This document shows, piece by piece, positions 21,455 through 28,339 of a stretch of DNA of 28,339 bases. Every line of letters begins with the position of its first letter. The first letter of the stretch is position 1. The stretch is from Lactifluus volemus. Taxonomy: Eukaryota > Basidiomycota > Agaricomycetes > Russulales > Russulaceae. The position numbers were made by a program, and so were the translations under genes. The stretch spans positions 1 to 28,339 of the forward strand of contig WTXI01000412.1 in the NCBI GenBank assembly GCA_022376515.1, in the 5' to 3' direction. The notes under the pieces were generated by a model. It had not been told where the DNA came from. It saw only the letters and a program-made list of their open reading frames with translations, and did no database searches.

Positions 21455-22490
21455 ATCGCTCAGCGAAGCCATACAATGTATCGACTCGATCGGGGCCAGC
21501 GCGCCCGCTAGTCATCCAGCGGACATACCATATTAGGAAGAGCGGCAGTGGCCTTTTGGCTTACACATCACTGTTGCTGATGCCACTACCACTGCTGCCA
21601 TTGCCGGTTCGACCAACACTGCCGATGCTTGAGAGTGATCCCACTATTCAAACCTACCACATCAAAATTGGCTACTGCCCCCATTGCCGATGCTATCGCT
21701 GTTGCGCTGCCGCCCTTGCCACTGCCACCCCTTGCTGCCGTCACCGACGTTGCTGCCATCACCGACGTTACTGCCGTCGCCGACGATGCTCACTGCCGTC
21801 GCGAATGTTGCTGCCGTTGCCGACACTCACTGCCGTCACCGACGCTCACTGCCATCACCGACGCTCACTGCCGTCACCGACGCTCACTGCCATCACAAGT
21901 GTTGCTGCCGTTGCCGACATTCACTGCCGTCACCGACGCTCACTGCCGTCGCCGATGCTCATTGCCGTCACCGATGCTCACTGCCGTCGCCGATGCTCAT
22001 TGCCGACGCTCACTGCCGTCACGAATGTTGCTGCCGTCGCCGACGCTCACTGCCATCACAAGTGTTGCTGCCGTTGCCGACATTCACTGCCGTCACCGAC
22101 GCTCACTACCGTCGCCGATGCTTATTGCCGACGCCGATGCTCATTGCCGACGTTCACTGCCGTCACGAATGTTGCTGCCGTCGCCGACGTTCACCGATGC
22201 TCCTTGCCGTCACCGACGCTCCTTGCCGACACTCCTTACTATCACCGATCACTGCCGGCGCCGACGTTCATGCCGGCATTGCCGCTGCCGCTCTTGTTGC
22301 TGCCGTTGCCGATGTTTATTTTAGAGATTATATAATATATATATATGTTTATATACCCAAAAGAGGGAAAAGGCTGAAATTCTCACGCAGTCCCAAATGG
22401 GAACTGTGACAACATTCAAGACCGCTCATCTGATACTCACGATCGAATCTTGATATCAATCCACCATCAGTACAACCTTTCTGCCCCACA
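21425..22490. other. Breakpoint and repeat-rich DNA between copy 6 and the next gene
   Basis: Immediately after the break lies GTAGTCAAACTAC (21428-21440), a perfect 5-bp inverted repeat around CAA, and the 13-bp direct repeat TACAATGTATCGA (21438-21450 and 21472-21484). Then come about 225 bases without clear content, the 19-bp minisatellite, and an AT run (about 22326-22355) that could serve as a TATA region about 140 bases before the gene at 22491. I see no real gene: the long overlapping frames here are products of the repeat. Confidence 0.6.
21710..22300 (+). repeat. GCCG-rich minisatellite, 19-bp basic unit
   Basis: The basic unit is CACTGCCGTCACCGACGCT (19 bp), clearest at about 21829-21895. 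Longer variants contain GAATGTTGCTGCCGTCGCCG or AAGTGTTGCTGCCGTTGCCG, giving a higher-order pattern. The unit has no stop codon in any frame and is not a multiple of three, so all three + frames stay open and cycle through the same 19-residue pattern (H-C-R-H-R-R-S-L-P-S-P-T-L-T-A-V). These frames are repeat artefacts. Confidence 0.9.
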
Positions 22491-24573
22491 ATGTCATCCT
22501 CTATGCACCCTCAAGACATAATTGACTATTGTGATTCAAGATTCCGGGCTGCACTAATAGCTCTGGATAACCATACTGAGATCTCTCAAAAGAAAATAAT
22601 CCAAAAATGTATTTTCAAGGAACTAGTACGAATCACCCCAATTTTCTTATTTCATTTGCTAATTACATAATAAAGGAAATATCCTTGATACATATTGGAA
22701 TTGCGGCAGCGTTGGGGCAGTACGTTACTGTCCCTTATATAACCAACTTCCTCACTTCATCCTACACAAAATCAAACCTCGACAACCCCCTTCCCTTTTC
22801 TTGTCCACTGAAAACTCTTCTCATGTTGGATGCCCACAATCATCCCCGTTATCCAACTGGTCTAGTAGAAAATTACATGCTAGACTGGTGGGCTGCTTCT
22901 GTTATCAAACCCAGCCCTGAACTACTCAGCCATGAAACTCTTGACAAATGTCTGCTGGTCCATCATAAGCAGCGGGAAGCAGAGATGGCATCAGCAAGGT
23001 CAGCGGAAGTGGCAATGGACATGGCACCTCAAGCATCTATATTGGAGCGACTGGGGCAACTACCCACTTGCAAGTGCTGCAACTTGTACCGTAATTTGGC
23101 CGTGGGTACTGGAGAAGATGTGCAACATCTTTACAGAGAGTTAAAGAGACTGGATCAAGAAGTTGCTAACCAAACTGCGTCAACCAAGAGGCGTGCTTCA
23201 GCATTCAATAGACTATTTGAAGCCGCCGTCCTGAAGGAAACACATGACACTGCTTCCATTTCCGCTTCCACTTCCACTCCAGTACCCACCCCTTCCACTT
23301 CAGCACCCACCCCCAGTACTGCAGAAAAACCAGTACCATCAAGGGCTAACTTGAAGTGGCATCTACGCGAGCGGATAGTGGCAACTCCCCAAGAGAGCGT
23401 CGAAAGTCAGCCACCAGGCCCACCACCCAAAATACCAAGAAAACTGACTCTTACAAAGCTGGCTGAGATCATGCAGTATCATTATCGTGCCGATAGAGTC
23501 CGCCTGGAGAACGAGCCATGTCTGAAATGGACATGGGGAGTAGACCTTAATGACAATGACGTTCGTGGACTATTTCGCGCAGGAGACAGAGACTATAAAC
23601 CTCCACACTCTGGCTATGATGAATCATTGAGAGAGGGGAACTTTCCTGGGGAATATTCTGTGGGCCCGTCGTCGGCCTTCATTCCGCCGCCATCACCAAA
23701 AATCACTCCAGGCACTAGACCGAGCGATACACCTGAGCTTGCACCAAACGATATTCCTCATCATTTTCGTGCATTCCCTCTCCACCGCCCTCGTGCTGTT
23801 GTGCCACGCGGGGCCTTACCACATGGCGATGGTCGTGACATCTTACAATCGCAAATGTCAACTCGTGCTGAAGCCGCACCTGCCGACGATACCGTACCTG
23901 CCGACGATACCGCGCCTGCCGACGATGCCACGCCTGCCGACGATACCGTACCTGCCGACGATACCGTGCCTGCCGACGATGCCACGCCTGCCGGCGATGC
24001 CACGCCTGCCGGCGATGCCACGCCTGCCGACGATGCACGCCTGCCGACGATGTCATGCCTGCCGACGATGTCATGCCTGCCGACGATGTCATGCCTGCCG
24101 ACGATTTCATGCCTGCCGACGATCCTACGCCTGCCGACGATACCACGCCTGCCGACGATGATACTGCGCCTGCTGATATTGCCTCCCCTGCGGGTGCCGA
24201 TTACGATATCACGAGGCCCTCAAGCAGCAATGGTTCACATTCACCTGATCTCTTCACCACTGAAGCTGCTCTGGCTGCTCTTCTCTCTGGCCATTCTTCA
24301 ACTGCAAGTTCCACGTCAAGTCATCCTCAGCACAATAGTCCCTCTGCCGTTGATGCCTACCTTGCCCTTATGGATAGTGACGACTCTGATGACAGTGATT
24401 CTCTTCTTATTCGAGCATGTCGTGCACTGTCATCATCATCATCATCTACTTCAGATCGTATGAGTGTAGACAAGTCTACCACAACTACTAGTGGGAGACC
24501 TGGACAGGGTGGATGGACTGGGGCTGACTTTTCTAGGTTTGCTGGCCCAGATGAATATGTTGATAGTGCATAG
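22491..24573 (+). CDS. Unrecognised protein with PADDxx repeat; one-base frameshift
   Basis: Model: exon 1 22491-22625 (M-S-S-S-M-H-P-Q-D, 45 codons), a 50-nt intron 22626-22675 with GTACGA donor, CTAAT branch-like site and AAAG acceptor, and exon 2 from 22676. I recognise no family. Visible parts are a leading region with L-D-W-W-A-A, a short Cys cluster (T-C-K-C-C-N), a charged helical, possibly coiled-coil stretch (L-Y-R-E-L-K-R-L-D-Q-E-V), Ser/Thr/Pro linkers, an 18-bp VNTR encoding PADDxx hexapeptides (23881-24170), and an acidic Ser-rich end (D-S-D-D-S-D-D-S-D-S). At 24036-24037 one C is missing from a repeat unit. As read, the frame leaves PADDxx and stops at 24463 (about 640 aa). In the other frame the hexapeptides resume and run to TAG 24571-24573, giving about 677 aa if the base is restored. 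It may be a real mutation or an assembly error in the repeat. It converges with the KDZ transposase and may be an accessory gene of that element; this is inference. Confidence 0.6.
23881..24170 (+). repeat. 18-bp coding VNTR (PADDxx hexapeptide)
   Basis: About 16 units of the form CCTGCCGACGATNNNNNG encode P-A-D-D-T-V, P-A-D-D-A-T, P-A-G-D-A-T, P-A-D-D-V-M and similar. Three adjacent units are identical (P-A-D-D-V-M). One unit lacks a base at 24036-24037. Conservation of P-A-D-D on both sides of that point shows that the array was translated in one frame before the indel. Tandem repeats of this kind commonly vary in copy number between strains. Confidence 0.9.
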
Positions 24574-24897
24574 CTCTGGACGTTGGTTGGAGATTTGTTA
24601 GATTAGATATGAATGTCTCACTCAAGGATTTGCTGACGTATACTATCTGTTAAGAAATGTATCATGCATTATATCATTCATTGAAGGGCTTCACTTGATT
24701 ACTCTGACATGCTAGGGGCTTGGGGCTTAAATTTATTGCCTGTCTTGCCGCTCACCACAACAGAGGTGGCAGCGGCAACGTTGGTGACAGCAAAAAGAGT
24801 GGCAGCAGCATGCAGTGGGCAGCAGGGGCAACAGAATGTCACAATGGCAGTGAATGTTGGTGACAGCAGGTAAAATTTGATATCCTGATTATAGGCT
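24574..24897. other. Convergent intergenic region with inverted minisatellite echo
   Basis: It holds the 3' ends of two converging genes. From 24765 to 24870 the - strand reads CACTGCC, GTCACCAACGTTGCCGC and AACATTCACTGCC, close to the units of the minisatellite at 21710-22300 but in opposite orientation and more decayed. A 74-codon minus-strand frame here is probably repeat-derived (it contains V-T-N-V-A-A). No independent gene is supported. Confidence 0.55.

Positions 24898-28339
<3,442 letters not shown>

Noticed and set aside
21710..22300. CRISPR-like alternation of repeats and variable units
   Set aside because: The units abut with no unique spacers, the variants are point changes of one repeat, and the surrounding genes are eukaryotic with introns.
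21442..22409. Three overlapping + strand open frames of 231-297 codons, Cys/His/Arg-rich
   Set aside because: They arise from one stop-free 19-bp repeat that cycles through all three frames with the same peptide pattern. There is no start context, intron or domain, so the Cys/His look-alike motifs are not zinc fingers.
23715..24161. Open frames antisense or shifted to the PADDxx VNTR (Arg-Arg-Gln-Ala-Trp-His, Ser-Ser-Ala-Gly, Leu-Pro-Thr-Met repeats)
   Set aside because: They are shadows of the 18-bp repeat. Only the PADDxx frame joins non-repetitive protein on both sides.
22491..24573. TET/JBP dioxygenase cargo, known from some KDZ elements
   Set aside because: I see no double-stranded beta-helix motifs such as H-x-D with a distal His and Arg. 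The protein is dominated by helical and low-complexity regions.

Overview
The window looks like a basidiomycete mushroom genome (Agaricomycetes). The reasons are introns of about 50 nt with GT...AG ends, a tandem array of DUF6535-type membrane proteins (a family largely restricted to and expanded in these fungi), and a KDZ-class transposase with an N-terminal CxC2-like cysteine cluster. All family names come from recognising sequence motifs, not from a database search.

Layout. Positions 1-150 resemble the 3' flanks of the DUF6535 genes further right, so another copy probably ends just left of the window. From 1031 to 21454 there are six head-to-tail DUF6535 paralogues on the + strand, with starts about 3.1-4.3 kb apart. 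Copy 1 (1031-3729) has a duplicated 5' exon module and a shifted tail. Copy 2 (4979-7481) is a pseudogene with a premature TAG and tail frameshifts. Copy 3 (8583-11316) is nearly intact. Copy 4 (12844-15321) and copy 5 (16654-19305) are intact. Copy 6 (19743-21454) is cut off in mid-gene at a sharp breakpoint near 21425. Each gene has short 5' exons, then an intron placed exactly between the motif W-Q-K-D-A-D-G-I-L-I-F and the first membrane helix, then one long exon. That exon encodes three more membrane helices, a conserved helical region and a Pro/Ser/Thr-rich, probably disordered tail. The spacers hold conserved 3' flanks and, for copies 3 and 5, a shared upstream block, but no convincing extra genes.

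From 21425 to the right edge the DNA is transposon-like. It contains a 19-bp minisatellite (about 21710-22300), an unrecognised + strand gene (22491-24573) with an 18-bp coding VNTR (PADDxx hexapeptides) and a one-base frameshift, a degenerate inverted echo of the minisatellite (24765-24870), and a six-exon KDZ transposase on the - strand (24898 to at least 28140). The transposase has one in-frame TAG and a 2-nt slip in a (TGCCGT)19 microsatellite near its N-terminus. The two genes converge tail to tail. GCCG-rich repeats recur through this part and are absent from the array.

Reading. The array is a birth-and-death family in action: whole-unit and probably two-gene-block duplication, body homogenisation, start-codon loss, tail frameshifts, one dead copy, and one copy truncated by mobile DNA. 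The function of DUF6535 proteins is not known. The most novel item is the unrecognised gene at 22491-24573 and its possible link to the KDZ element.
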